Assembly (NCBI RefSeq): GCF_015704865.1
Contig: NZ_JADQTO010000037.1
Location: 1-64,000, forward strand
DNA length: 64,000 nt
Reading direction: 5' to 3'
Source: Actinoplanes aureus
GTDB taxonomy: Bacteria > Actinomycetota > Actinomycetes > Mycobacteriales > Micromonosporaceae
The translations under genes were made by a program, and so were the position numbers. Position 1 is the stretch's first letter. Each line of letters begins with the position of its first letter. Below are positions 31,666-40,531 of the stretch, piece after piece. Under the pieces are notes generated by a model that ran no database searches, had not been told where the DNA came from, and was given only the letters and a program-made list of their open reading frames with translations.

Positions 31666-34600
31666 GTGACGCTCGTCCTCGTGTGGACACGTGTCAGTGG
31701 CCGAGGTCTGCTGGTTCTGCTGCTCCTGCTGTTCGCCACGCCGGGCGCGGCGCTCGCCGCGCCGCCCGCGCCGCGGATCCACGGGCAGACCGTCCGGGCC
31801 GGACACCTGCGGGTGCAGGTGCTCAGTCCCACCCTGTTGCGGCTGGAGTACGCGGCCGACGACTCCTTCGAGGACCGGCCGACCTTCAACGCCGTCGCCC
31901 GCCATCCCCGGCGTACCTGGTTCACCGCCTCGACCGGCAACGGTGAACTGCGCGTCCGCACGAGTGCCGTGACCCTGCGGTACCGGCTGGACAGCGGACC
32001 GGTCACCCCCGTGAACACCACCCTCCGGACGAGTGCCGGCACCGCGCACCCGGCGTTCGGCTCGCCGGCCCGCGACGACACGCTGGGCGGCTGGTACCGC
32101 GGCATGGACTTCTACGAGGGCCAGGCCGGACCCGTCGATCAGCTCACCCTGCACCCCGGCATGCTCAACCGCGGCGGCTGGTACCTGCTCGACGACACGA
32201 ACACCGCGATCCGTACGAGCACCGGCTGGGTCACCGCGCGTCCCGCCCGCACGGGGGCCTACCAGGACGGATACCTCTTCGGGTACGGCCACGACTACCC
32301 GCGCGGCCTGGCCGACCTGCGGACCCTGACCGGCCCGTCGCTGCTGCCGCCGAAGTGGGCGTTCGGCACCTGGTTCTCCAAGTATCAGGCGTACAGCGCC
32401 GAGGACTACGAGACAGAGATCCTGCCGGCCTTCCGCGAGCACGACGTCCCGCTCGACTCGCTGGTGATCGACACCGACTGGAAGGCGCCCAACCAGTGGG
32501 CCGGCTGGAACTGGAACACCGGCCTGTTCCCTAAACCGGACGAGTTCCTCGACGACCTGAGCCGGCGGGGCATCGCCTCGGTCCTCAACATCCACGCCGC
32601 GATCTCCGGCGACGATCCCCGCTTCGCCGAGGCGCAGGGGGTCGCGAAGGGCAAGCTCACACCGGCGACCAGCAGCTTCGCGCCGAACCCGTACCGCTTC
32701 GACTGGGCCGACCCGGACCAGGCCCGAGCCTACGACCAACTGCACAAACCGTTCGAAAACCAGGGGGTACGGCAGTGGTGGCTCGACTACTGCTGCGACG
32801 ACAGCTTCGTGGGCACACCCGGCCTCACCGCCGACAGCTGGGTCAACGAGCTGTACCGGCGAAACGGGGAGGCTCGCGGGCAGCGCGGGTTCTCGCTGTC
32901 CCGGATCGGCGCGTCGTTCCCGGCCTACACCACCATCGGGCCGTCCGGGCCGTGGGGTGAGCACCGCAGCACGGTGCACTTCACCGGCGACACCCGGCCG
33001 GACTGGGCGAGCCTGGCGTTCGCCGCGAAGATGACCCCGGCCGAGGCGGCCATCGGCATGTCCTACGTCAGCCACGACATCGGCAGCTTCGCCGGCAAGC
33101 ACCTGCCCGACGACCTCTACCTGCGATGGGTGCAGCTCGGCGCGTTCCAGCCGATCCTGCGGCTGCACTCCGACCACGGCGACCGGCTGCCCTGGGAGTA
33201 CGCGGACACCGTCGGCGAGCCGGCCGAGGACTTCCTGCGGCTGCGCGAGTCGCTGGTGCCCTACCTGTACACGGCGGCACGGCAGACGTACGACACCGGG
33301 CTGCCGATGGCCCGGCCGCTGTACCTGAGCTGGCCGGAGCTGGACGAGGCGTACCGGCACGACACCCAGTACCTGCTCGGCGACTCGTTGCTGGTCGCGC
33401 CGGTGACCACGCCCGGGCTCAGCGCAGCCGTCCCGGTCTGGTTCCCGCCGGGCATCTGGACCGACATCTTCACCGGCACGACGTTCCGCGGCCCGGCCAC
33501 GCGTACCGTCGCCGCGACACCGGACCACATGCCCGTCTACGCCCGCGCGGGCGGCATCGTGGCCGGAGCGCACCCGGCCGCCAACATCGCCGCGCAGCCG
33601 CGCGACCGGCTCCGGCTGACCGTCTACCCGCACGCCTCAGGTGGTACCACCGTCTACGACGACGCGGGCGACGGGCTCGGCTACCGCGACGGCCAGTACC
33701 AGCGGATCCCGGTCCGCTACGACGAGGGCCGCCGCTCGACGCTGACCGTCGGCCCGGTCGCCGGCGGCTATCCGGGTGCGCCCGCCACCCGCCGCTACAC
33801 CGCCGAGTTCGCCGGCGTCTCCCGCCCGAACCTCGTCACCGTCGCCGGCCGGACCGCGCCGTTCTCCTATGACAGCGCGAAACGCCTGCTCACCGTGGAG
33901 GTGCCGGCGAACGCGGCCGGCCGCCGGGTGGCCGTCAGCCACGACGGACGGCCGCTCACCGTGGCGCAGCAGCCGGCTGTCGAGCTGACCCTGACGGCAC
34001 CCGACGGCCTGCAGTCAGGTGCGACCAGCCGCCTGGTCAGCACCGCCCGCAACCTCGGACCGGGCACGATCACCGAGCTGGCGGCGAGTGTGACCGCGCC
34101 GGACGGCTGGGTGATCACCCCGCGGACTCCGGTCACCTCGGCGTCGCTCGCGCCCGGCGAGACCTTCACGGTCACGTACGACGTGACACCGGCCGGGGCG
34201 TCGCCGCGCACCGCGAACGTGGTGGGCCGGCTCGCGTACCGCGATCCCGACGGCAGCCGGGTGAGCCTGCCGGCCGCCCTCACCGTCCCGGTCCGCCCGG
34301 TCGAGGTCACGTTCCGGGTGCTCGCCCCGCCGGGCATGCCACCCGACGCGACGCTGTACGTGCCCGGCAACATCACCGAGCTGGGGCCGTGGGACCCCGG
34401 CAAGCTGGCCATGACGCACCGGGGCGGCGGCGTCTGGGAGGCCACGATCACCGTGCTGGACGGTACCGACATCCAGTACAAGTACACCCGCGGCACGTGG
34501 GAGACGGTCGAGGAGTGGGGCTCGATCACCGGCACCAACAACCGCAACGTCACGGTGGACGGCGGCATCACCCGCACCATGCTGGTCGACGACACCTCCA

Positions 34601-34947
34601 CGGCATGGGACACGCCCGGTGTGCCGGACACCCACCTGGCCGTCCGGTACTGGCGTGACCCGCTGGTCGTCGCCACCGTCGCGACGGCGAGCGCGGTGAC
34701 CGTGACGTTCCAGCGCGACATCCAGCCCACCGGCGCGGACTACACCGGCTCGGTGACCGTCACCGGTCCGGGCGGCGCGGTGCCGGGCACGGTCGCCGAA
34801 CCCGCACCGGGAACGCTGGTGTGGACACCGGCGGCCCCGCTCGGTGCTGGGTCGTACACGTTGACGGTGGCGGGGGTGAGCAGCACGGGACCGGCCGGCG
34901 TGCCGATTCGTACGCCGTACACGTCCACCTTCACCGTGCCGTCATGA
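31666..34947 (+). CDS. Secreted GH31 alpha-glucosidase-type enzyme with CBM20
   Basis: This 1093-residue protein has a signal peptide (GLLVLLLLLFATPGAALA), a GH31 beta-sandwich and barrel (about 40-690) with nucleophile Asp near 374 in QWWLDYCCDD and acid/base Asp near 441 in HFTGDTRPDW. An NPCBM-associated/Ig-like domain (about 755-870), a CBM20 starch-binding domain (about 879-975: ATLYVPGNITELGPWDP, TDIQYKYTRGTW) and a C-terminal Big_5-like Ig domain follow. It should act outside the cell on alpha-glucans, as hydrolase or transglucosylase. Start is GTG 31666; GTG 31681 is possible. Confidence 0.88.
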   Translation: MTLVLVWTRVSGRGLLVLLLLLFATPGAALAAPPAPRIHGQTVRAGHLRVQVLSPTLLRLEYAADDSFEDRPTFNAVARHPRRTWFTASTGNGELRVRTSAVTLRYRLDSGPVTPVNTTLRTSAGTAHPAFGSPARDDTLGGWYRGMDFYEGQAGPVDQLTLHPGMLNRGGWYLLDDTNTAIRTSTGWVTARPARTGAYQDGYLFGYGHDYPRGLADLRTLTGPSLLPPKWAFGTWFSKYQAYSAEDYETEILPAFREHDVPLDSLVIDTDWKAPNQWAGWNWNTGLFPKPDEFLDDLSRRGIASVLNIHAAISGDDPRFAEAQGVAKGKLTPATSSFAPNPYRFDWADPDQARAYDQLHKPFENQGVRQWWLDYCCDDSFVGTPGLTADSWVNELYRRNGEARGQRGFSLSRIGASFPAYTTIGPSGPWGEHRSTVHFTGDTRPDWASLAFAAKMTPAEAAIGMSYVSHDIGSFAGKHLPDDLYLRWVQLGAFQPILRLHSDHGDRLPWEYADTVGEPAEDFLRLRESLVPYLYTAARQTYDTGLPMARPLYLSWPELDEAYRHDTQYLLGDSLLVAPVTTPGLSAAVPVWFPPGIWTDIFTGTTFRGPATRTVAATPDHMPVYARAGGIVAGAHPAANIAAQPRDRLRLTVYPHASGGTTVYDDAGDGLGYRDGQYQRIPVRYDEGRRSTLTVGPVAGGYPGAPATRRYTAEFAGVSRPNLVTVAGRTAPFSYDSAKRLLTVEVPANAAGRRVAVSHDGRPLTVAQQPAVELTLTAPDGLQSGATSRLVSTARNLGPGTITELAASVTAPDGWVITPRTPVTSASLAPGETFTVTYDVTPAGASPRTANVVGRLAYRDPDGSRVSLPAALTVPVRPVEVTFRVLAPPGMPPDATLYVPGNITELGPWDPGKLAMTHRGGGVWEATITVLDGTDIQYKYTRGTWETVEEWGSITGTNNRNVTVDGGITRTMLVDDTSTAWDTPGVPDTHLAVRYWRDPLVVATVATASAVTVTFQRDIQPTGADYTGSVTVTGPGGAVPGTVAEPAPGTLVWTPAAPLGAGSYTLTVAGVSSTGPAGVPIRTPYTSTFTVPS

Positions 34948-34954
34948 TGAAGCG

Positions 34955-35237
34955 TTGACCGAGGACGGGCATTTCGTCGTCATCTCCGGCCGCCGCTGGC
35001 GGGCGACCGACCCGGCCATCGGCGGAGGACGTGGCGGCGACCCTGCGCCGTGCCCTGATGGCCGCACGGCGCGACCTCGGGACCGCCCTGCGCGCGGGCC
35101 GTGACCCGGCATCCGCACGCGCCCGGGTGCAGGTGGCCAAGGTGGCACTCGGCGAACGCGGCGTTCCCTGGTGGGAGCAGACCCTCGACCAGCGGCGCGA
35201 GCGATGGGAGCACGGGCTGCGTGAGCTGACCGGCTAG
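34955..35237 (+). pseudogene. Short conserved actinobacterial protein, frameshifted
   Basis: TTG at 34955 opens TEDGHFVVISGRRWRATDPAI, after which the similarity continues in another frame as EDVAATLRRALMAARRDLGT, AKVALGERGVPWWEQTLDQRRERWE. I recall intact proteins with the order GRRWRxxDP, LMAARR, AKxALGERGxPWWE in actinobacteria (sometimes called biopolymer transporter Tol). The break is at about 35018-35026 and needs one base less or two more. The product would be truncated unless the sequence is in error. Confidence 0.6.
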
Positions 35238-35983
35238 CCGTCGCGGAGCATCCGGTAGCCGAGGGCCGGGGTCACCCGCATGAGGGCGGGCAGCAGCCGG
35301 GCCTTGCCGACGTAGATCTCCGGGGAGTCGCGGCGCAGCCCGTCGAGCACCGCCCGGGCGGCCGCCGAGGCGGTGATCTTGCCGGTGCCCCGGCCGCGGG
35401 TCATGTCGGTGTCGACCAGCGGCATCATCGCCTCGGACACCCGCACGTGCGGTGCGCCCCGCTCGCACTGGTAGCGCAGGGCGCGGGTGAATGTGCGTAC
35501 TCCGGCTTTGGTGGCGCAGTAGACCGGGGCCGCGCGCTTGGGCGCCATGGCGAGCCCGGTCGTGAGATTGATGATCGCGGCAGCGGGACGCTGCCGCAGA
35601 AGCGGCAGCAGGCCGGTGGAGATCGCGACGACCGCGTCCAGGTTGACCGCGATCTCGCGGCGCAGAGCCGGGCGGATCCGGTACGCGTCACCGGCCAGAA
35701 AGTCGGTGTGCGCCTGCGTCGCCGCGTTGTTGATCACGATGGTGAGCTCCGGGTGCCGCTCGACCACCGCGTCGAGCAGAGCGTCGACGGCGGCCGGGTC
35801 GGCCAGATCGGCGTGGTACGGGACGACCCGGTCCCCGTGGCCGGCGGTCAGCGCGGCGAGCCGGTCTCGATCGCGGCCGACGGCTAGGACCCGCGCGCCG
35901 TCGGCGATGAGCTGATCGGTCAGGGCCCGGCCGATGCCGCGCGTCGCACCGGTGATCAGCGCGGTCTGCTTCTCGATGTTCAT
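35234..35983 (-). CDS. Short-chain dehydrogenase/reductase
   Basis: This 249-residue SDR has TGATRGIG (residues 11-18), AVGRDRDRL, INNAATQ (Ala variant of NNAG), Thr in INLTTGLAM in place of the usual catalytic Ser, and YCATK. A Thr at the Ser position is unusual but may function. Its ATG overlaps the stop of the upstream AraC regulator gene, so it is the regulator's operon partner. It overlaps the pseudogene's end by four bases. Confidence 0.85.
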   Translation of the reverse strand: MNIEKQTALITGATRGIGRALTDQLIADGARVLAVGRDRDRLAALTAGHGDRVVPYHADLADPAAVDALLDAVVERHPELTIVINNAATQAHTDFLAGDAYRIRPALRREIAVNLDAVVAISTGLLPLLRQRPAAAIINLTTGLAMAPKRAAPVYCATKAGVRTFTRALRYQCERGAPHVRVSEAMMPLVDTDMTRGRGTGKITASAAARAVLDGLRRDSPEIYVGKARLLPALMRVTPALGYRMLRDG

Positions 35984-36945
35984 GGGTGCCTCTCCGGTTT
36001 CTCGGGCTTCTCCGGCCTCTCCGGTGCGAAGGCCGACCGGTACTGGCCGGGTGTCATGGCGGTGCGCCGTCGGAATTCCCGGGTGAAATGCGGCTGGTCG
36101 GCGTAACCGCAGGTGAACCCGATGACGCTGAGCGGATGCACGCCGGCGCGCAGCAGCTCGGCGGCAGCCTCAGCGCGGACGGTGGCGAGCAGCCAGGTGA
36201 AGCCGCCCACGCCGTGCAGTGCGCGTTGCAGGCTGCGGGACGACACGGCCAGGTCACCGGCGAGCTGACTCAGGGCCCAGTGGCGGGCGAGATCGCTCGC
36301 GAGCATCTGCCGGGCCCGGGCCGCCAGGCCGGTGCCGGCGGCCGGCTCCGCAGCCCGCGGTTCCAGCGACGACCAGGTGAAACACCAGCGTGCGGTGTCG
36401 GTGCCCGGGCTGCGGAAGGTGCCGTCGGCGTAGACGACCTCGGCGCCCGCCGTGACCGTGAGGCCGCGGGCACCGGCGGCACCCATCAGGCCGGTGAGCA
36501 GGCCGAGGATCACCGCGTCCTCGGCCGGCCACGGTGGCTCGCCGGGCGGTCCGGCATGCTCGGCGACCAGACGATCAGAACCGATCTCGGACACGACGAC
36601 CCGGTGCCGGGAGTGCGTGAAGCGTTCCAGCCGGCCCCACCGGTCGAACAGGTCGGCCGGGCCGCTCGCGGCACACAGGGCCGCCAGCATCGGATCGGAT
36701 CGTTCCCGCAGCACGGCTGCCCCGGCCCGGAGCAGCGGGAGCAGAGCGACACCGGCCAGCAGGGTGCGCTTGACCGTCAGCGGCACCAGCGCGGTGCGGG
36801 GCGTCGCTTCCACCGCCACGCCGTCGTCGGCCAGGGCCCGCCGCACCGCCGCGACCAGCGCCCCGCTCGCGAAATCGTCCACCACGCGCCCACGGTAGGC
36901 GTGCCGCCGCAGCGCGGTCTTGAACGCTCGCGCCAGCCGGTGCAC
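35980..36945 (-). CDS. AraC-family transcriptional regulator
   Basis: This 321-residue protein has a C-terminal AraC double helix-turn-helix (about 225-305: ALSQLAGDLAVSSRSLQRALHGVGGF, HPLSVIGFTCGYADQPHFTREFRRRTAMTPGQYR in pieces) and an N-terminal ligand domain resembling the arabinose-binding-like AraC group. GTG 36945 is chosen: GGGAG lies eight bases upstream, and a longer frame would abut the divergent L,D-transpeptidase start and leave no promoter. The SDR gene follows with an ATGA overlap and is its likely target. Confidence 0.82.
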   Translation of the reverse strand: MHRLARAFKTALRRHAYRGRVVDDFASGALVAAVRRALADDGVAVEATPRTALVPLTVKRTLLAGVALLPLLRAGAAVLRERSDPMLAALCAASGPADLFDRWGRLERFTHSRHRVVVSEIGSDRLVAEHAGPPGEPPWPAEDAVILGLLTGLMGAAGARGLTVTAGAEVVYADGTFRSPGTDTARWCFTWSSLEPRAAEPAAGTGLAARARQMLASDLARHWALSQLAGDLAVSSRSLQRALHGVGGFTWLLATVRAEAAAELLRAGVHPLSVIGFTCGYADQPHFTREFRRRTAMTPGQYRSAFAPERPEKPEKPERHP

Positions 36946-37002
36946 CGCGTTTGCTCCCGCCGAGTGCTGCCGTGCCGCCGCTGGGCGGCCGATCTGCGGC
37001 AC

Positions 37003-37824
37003 ATGGCGGTGAGGTCTGGATCGGATGCGGTGGCGTGGCTGGTGGGAGCCGCGGCGGTGGCGGGCGTCGTGGTGTCCGCCGGATTGGTCGACGTGAGCGG
37101 GATGCTCCGGCCCGCCGCGCCGGCTCCCGTGGCCGCGCCGGCGCCCGCGGCGACGAGCGCGCCGCCCTTCGTCAAGGTGGTCAAGGCCGCCGAACCCGCC
37201 GCGGTGCGGTCAGGTTCGGCCGGCTGTGGCGGCGGCCGCCACCAGCGCGAGATCGAGCGGAACCTCGCCACGCTGGGCGCCTACCGTGACGTCACCGTGG
37301 ACGGCGAGTCCTCGGCCGCCGACTGTGCCGCCATCCGCGCCTTCCAGCAGCGCTACGGCGTCCGTCCGGCGCGCGGCCAGGCCGACGCGACCACCGCGGA
37401 CGTCGCCCGCCGCATCGCGACCGCCTCAGCCCCGGCGAACCTCGCGCGGTGCCAGATCTCGGACGGCGTGACCGCCTGTGTAGACCTCACCACGCAGACC
37501 ACCTGGGTAGTACGCGACGGCGCCGTCGTCTTCGGCCCGACCGTGGTCCGCACGGGTTACCGCGGCCACGCCACACCCGCCGGCACCTACACGATCAACA
37601 AGCGCGCGAAGCGGGAGTGGTCGAATCCGTACGAGGTCTGGCTCCCGTTCTGGCAGCGCTTCGTCGGTGGGATCGGCTTCCACGAGACGACCACCTATTT
37701 GCACGACAAGGCCCGCGGCTCGCATGGCTGCGTGAACCTGCTGCCCGCGGACGCGGCCGCGATGTGGGACCAGCTGGAGACCGGCACCGAGGTCCACACC
37801 TTCGGCCGCCGGCCCGGCACCTAG
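37003..37824 (+). CDS. L,D-transpeptidase with peptidoglycan-binding-like domain
   Basis: This 273-residue protein has an N-terminal membrane anchor or signal (AVAWLVGAAAVAGVVVSAGLV), an Ala/Pro linker, a PG_binding_1-like helix bundle (about 85-140, IRAFQQRYGVRPARGQAD) and a YkuD domain (about 150-270). The active site is in HDKARGSHGCVN, with catalytic Cys and His. It would form 3,3 cross-links in peptidoglycan outside the membrane. It diverges from the AraC regulator gene. Confidence 0.87.
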   Translation: MAVRSGSDAVAWLVGAAAVAGVVVSAGLVDVSGMLRPAAPAPVAAPAPAATSAPPFVKVVKAAEPAAVRSGSAGCGGGRHQREIERNLATLGAYRDVTVDGESSAADCAAIRAFQQRYGVRPARGQADATTADVARRIATASAPANLARCQISDGVTACVDLTTQTTWVVRDGAVVFGPTVVRTGYRGHATPAGTYTINKRAKREWSNPYEVWLPFWQRFVGGIGFHETTTYLHDKARGSHGCVNLLPADAAAMWDQLETGTEVHTFGRRPGT

Positions 37825-37838
37825 AGTAGCCGGTCCGG

Positions 37839-37945
37839 CTTCTTCGAGGTACGCGTGACCGGCGTCCCGCCGAAGCCGACGCGTGCCCGCTCTCCCGGCG
37901 CGAGCCCGGCTGTCCGTCACCGCCCCCGCGCGACCGCCGGGAAAC
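37839..37945 (-). repeat. Dispersed intergenic repeat, copy 4
   Basis: On the minus strand the head is GTTTCCCGGCGGTCGCGC, the middle CGCGCCGGGAGAGCGGGCAC, and the tail GACGCCGGTCACGCGTACC followed by TCGAAGAAG. It is the closest relative of the copy at 38627; CCGGCG in the head and CGCCGG in the tail are complementary. It lies 15 bases after the transpeptidase stop. Confidence 0.72.
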
Positions 37946-37982
37946 ACCAGTCCGTCGCGCTGCGGGGCTGACCGGGTGTGGG

Positions 37983-38126
37983 TGCTCGCCACGCGGCTGG
38001 GCTGCTTGCTCGGGGTTGCGGGGCCGGGGGCGGTTTCGTTGTGGTTGCTCGTCACGCGGCCGGCGTGCCTGCGCGGGGGTTGCGGGCCCGGGTGCGGTTT
38101 CGTCGTGGTCGCTGGTCACACGGCCG
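37983..38126 (+). repeat. Imperfect 63-64-bp tandem repeat
   Basis: Units start TGCTCG(C/T)CACGCGGC and continue with TTGCGGG, CCGGG, GCGGTTTCGT, GTGGT. Copies are 37983-38045 and 38046-38109 with a partial third to 38126. A further diverged copy lies at 38369-38432. Confidence 0.7.
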
Positions 38127-38223
38127 GGCGCGGCTCGGGGCGGCGCGGCTCGGGGCGGCCCCGGGAGGCGGTGACAGCCATCAGGCACAGCCCGGCCCGC
38201 CTTTTTCGGCCTATTTGATCGCT

Positions 38224-38279
38224 CGGCTGTGCACCAGGGCTGCCCCCAAGGCCGTCCAAGCAGCCCTAGCGCACAGCCG
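38224..38279. terminator. Long interrupted hairpin
   Basis: CGGCTGTGC and AGGGCTGC on the left are matched by GCAGCCCT and GCACAGCCG on the right, with a three-base internal loop and a 16-base terminal loop. The two stems are eight and nine bp. It lies midway in the gene-free region, far from either gene, so a terminator role is doubtful. Confidence 0.5.
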
Positions 38280-38368
38280 GCCCGCAGAACCCCGCCTTGT
38301 CGATCACCGAGCTAGCAGCAGCGGCTGTTCCGCTGATCAACACCACACCCGCCACGCTCGGCCGCAGC

Positions 38369-38432
38369 TGCTCGCCACGCGGCCGGGCTACCTGCCCAGG
38401 GGTTTGCGGGGTCGGGCGCGGTTCGTCGCGGT
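38369..38432 (+). repeat. Diverged extra copy of the 63-64-bp repeat
   Basis: It begins TGCTCGCCACGCGGCCGGGC and ends GCGGTTCGTCGCGGT, matching the tandem units at 37983 through the shared TTGCGGGG and GCGGTT cores. It is separated from them by the long hairpin. Confidence 0.6.
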
Positions 38433-38460
38433 TGCTTGCCAGCGCCTCGGGTCCCGGGCC

Positions 38461-38520
38461 GCGGACTGCTGAGCCGCGGACTGCTGAGCCGCGGACTGCT
38501 GAGCCGCGGACTGCTGAGCC
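38461..38520 (+). repeat. Four perfect 15-bp tandem repeats
   Basis: GCGGACTGCTGAGCC is repeated four times without a mismatch, then degenerates into GCGGACGGCCGGGCC-like units to about 38570. The unit length is a multiple of three, but TGA in one frame and context argue against coding. Confidence 0.92.
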
Positions 38521-38626
38521 GCGCGGCCGGGCCGCGGACGGCCGGGCCGCGGACTGCCGGGCCGAAGACGGCGCGCCGCAGGCCGCCAATGCTCGCGTTC
38601 GTCGCCGTAACCGTCAGGTGACGCTG

Positions 38627-38735
38627 TTTCCCGGCGGTCGCACTGGGGCCGTGAGGGAAGGCCTGGCTCGCGCCGGGGGAGCGGGGACAGGGTCGGCTTC
38701 GGCGGGACGCCGGTTACGCGTACCCCGAAGAAGCG
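38627..38735 (+). repeat. Dispersed intergenic repeat, copy 5
   Basis: The head is TTTCCCGGCGGTCGCACTGG, the middle CGGGGGAGCGGGGACAGG, and the tail CGCCGGTTACGCGTACCCCG followed by AAGAAGCGG. It lies just beyond the stop of the leftward TPR-protein gene, oriented against it. With copy 4 it brackets the gene-free region. Confidence 0.72.
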
Positions 38736-38747
38736 GAACCGGCAGGG

Positions 38748-39707
38748 TTAGATCTTGTTCTGGGAGGCGCGGGCCCCCGCGATCAACTCGGCCGGCAGGC
38801 CCGGGCCGGCGACGGCGCACTCGATGAGGTGGTCGCGGTATCCCGGGTCCAGGTCCGGCGCCAGCGACACCAGCAGATCGAGGTCCTCGGCCGCACCGGT
38901 CGCCCGGGCTCGGTAGGCGGCCCCGGCCGCCCGCAGGCTCGCCTCGTGCGGCTCGTGCTCCAGGCCCCGGCTGACCAGGGCGGCCGCTTCCGCGAATTCT
39001 CCGTCCTCGGCGGACTGGTCGGCCAGGTCTAGGAAGAGCGACCAGTTCGCCGGGTCGAGCGCGAGGGCCCGCTCGAACGCGGCCCGGGCCTGCGACCGGT
39101 CACCGAGCTTGCGCCACGTTCCGCCGCGCACCACCTCGGTCAGCATGACCCGCTCCACCTCGTCGGCGCGGTCGCACAGGGTGAGCGATTCCGCCGTGCG
39201 CCCACAGGCTCGCAGCAGGATCGCCATGTGGGCCATGGCCTGCGGGTCCGGCTGGCGGGCACAGACCACGTCGATGAGCTCGAACCACGGGCGCAGCCGT
39301 TCCCGGGTGATGTCGTCGTCGTGGACGTGGCCGTACATGCCGATGTTCGCGGTCGCGCCGGCCAGGCCCTGCGGCGTCACGCCGGCCCGGAACCGCGGAT
39401 CGGTGAACCAGGGTGCCGCCGTCCAGGCGACGTCCGGCTGGTATCCGGTGAGCATTCCGAGGGCGGTCGCGGCCCGGTCCATGTCACCGTCCAGGAAGCG
39501 GACGTAGGACGCGATGATGTACGCCCACGGCGAGTCCGGCTCGGTGACGTCCGGCCGGAGTTGCTCGATCAGCTGGTACGGCTCGGTGGCGGCGGGATCG
39601 TCGGCGACGGCTCTGGCGATGTACCGCATCGCCTCCTCGGGGGCGCCGCCGCAGTGCGCCAGAACCCGGGCCAGGGCGATATCGGCTGACTTCGACACGT
39701 CCGGCAC
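38748..39707 (-). CDS. TPR-like helical repeat protein
   Basis: This 319-residue soluble protein has tetratricopeptide-type helices. A clear unit is WRKLGDRSQARAAFERALALDP followed by ANWSLFLDLADQSAEDGEFAEAAALVSRGLEHEP (about 200-255); weaker units lie upstream (EEAMRYIARAVADDP). Such proteins act as scaffolds and no enzymatic domain is present. It diverges from a methyltransferase gene with only 15 bases between the start codons. Confidence 0.75.
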   Translation of the reverse strand: MPDVSKSADIALARVLAHCGGAPEEAMRYIARAVADDPAATEPYQLIEQLRPDVTEPDSPWAYIIASYVRFLDGDMDRAATALGMLTGYQPDVAWTAAPWFTDPRFRAGVTPQGLAGATANIGMYGHVHDDDITRERLRPWFELIDVVCARQPDPQAMAHMAILLRACGRTAESLTLCDRADEVERVMLTEVVRGGTWRKLGDRSQARAAFERALALDPANWSLFLDLADQSAEDGEFAEAAALVSRGLEHEPHEASLRAAGAAYRARATGAAEDLDLLVSLAPDLDPGYRDHLIECAVAGPGLPAELIAGARASQNKI

Positions 39708-39722
39708 CGTACCGTCCGGGCC

Positions 39723-40484
39723 ATGGATCCGACGACCCGGGTGAACCGCGACGCGTGGGAGAGCGCCTCGCGGAAGTACGTCCGTGAGGACGCGGAGATG
39801 CTGGCGGTCGCGACCTCCGGCGCGTCGCTGCTGCCGACCGAACGCGACCTCCTCGGCGCCGTGCTGCGCACGTCACCGCGGGTGGTGCACCTGCAGAGTG
39901 GCAACGGCACGGACGATGTCGCGCTCGTGCGCGCCGGTGCGCGCTCGGTGGTGGGTGTCGATTACAGCGCGGTGACCGTACGCGCGGCGCAGCGCCGTGC
40001 CGACGCGATCGGGGTGGCCTGCCGCTACGTCGTCGGTGCTCTGCCCGGCGCGCCGCTGGCCGACGGCTGCGCTGATCTGGTCTACACCGGCAAGGGCGCC
40101 CTGATCTGGATCCCCGATCTGCCGGCCTGGGCCCGCGACGTCGTCCGGTTGCTGCGCCCGGGCGGGCATCTGTTCATCCACGAGGAGCACCCGGCGGCGC
40201 CACTGTGGACGTGGGACGAGGACGAGCCGCGGATCCGCGCCGATCGCAGCTACTTCGCGGCGAGCCACGTCAACGACTCGTTCCCGGCCGGCGGGGCGGT
40301 CCAGGTGCAGCACACCCTCGGCGGGATCGTCACCGCTCTGACGGCGGCCGGTCTGCGGATCCACCAGCTGCACGAGTACGCCGAACCGTTCTGGCGGATG
40401 GGCGGCGTGACCGCCGCGGCCTGGAACGGCCGCCTGCCGAACGCGTACGCCCTGCTCGCCTCCCGGCCCGCGCACGTGGGATGA
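39723..40484 (+). CDS. Class I SAM-dependent methyltransferase
   Basis: This 253-residue protein has VVHLQSGNGTDDVALVRAGA as motif I (SAM loop, with SGNGT replacing GCGxG), VVGVDYSA, GALPGAPLADGCADLVYTGK (motif II) and LLRPGGHLFIHEEHP (motif III). It is in the Methyltransf_11/25 group of small-molecule methylases. The substrate is unknown. A cytochrome P450 gene starts 47 bases later, so the two may be co-expressed tailoring enzymes, although no biosynthetic core gene is near. Confidence 0.82.
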   Translation: MDPTTRVNRDAWESASRKYVREDAEMLAVATSGASLLPTERDLLGAVLRTSPRVVHLQSGNGTDDVALVRAGARSVVGVDYSAVTVRAAQRRADAIGVACRYVVGALPGAPLADGCADLVYTGKGALIWIPDLPAWARDVVRLLRPGGHLFIHEEHPAAPLWTWDEDEPRIRADRSYFAASHVNDSFPAGGAVQVQHTLGGIVTALTAAGLRIHQLHEYAEPFWRMGGVTAAAWNGRLPNAYALLASRPAHVG

Positions 40485-40531
40485 GGCGGGCATGATGGAG
40501 GCTTCGCGGCCGTCGATGGGGAGGCACGGGG

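Larger units (their letters stand above)
37825..38747. other. Repeat-rich intergenic region without a gene
   Basis: About 920 bases with no credible gene. It holds two copies of the dispersed repeat in inverted orientation at its ends, an imperfect 63-64-bp repeat (37983-38126 and 38369-38432), a long hairpin (38224-38279) and four perfect 15-bp units (38461-38520). Open frames here are caused by high GC and repeats. Confidence 0.7.

Noticed and set aside
38461-38520. Coding repeat of a five-residue motif
   Set aside because: Although 15 bp is a multiple of three, there is no start, site or flanking coding sequence, and one frame has TGA in each unit.
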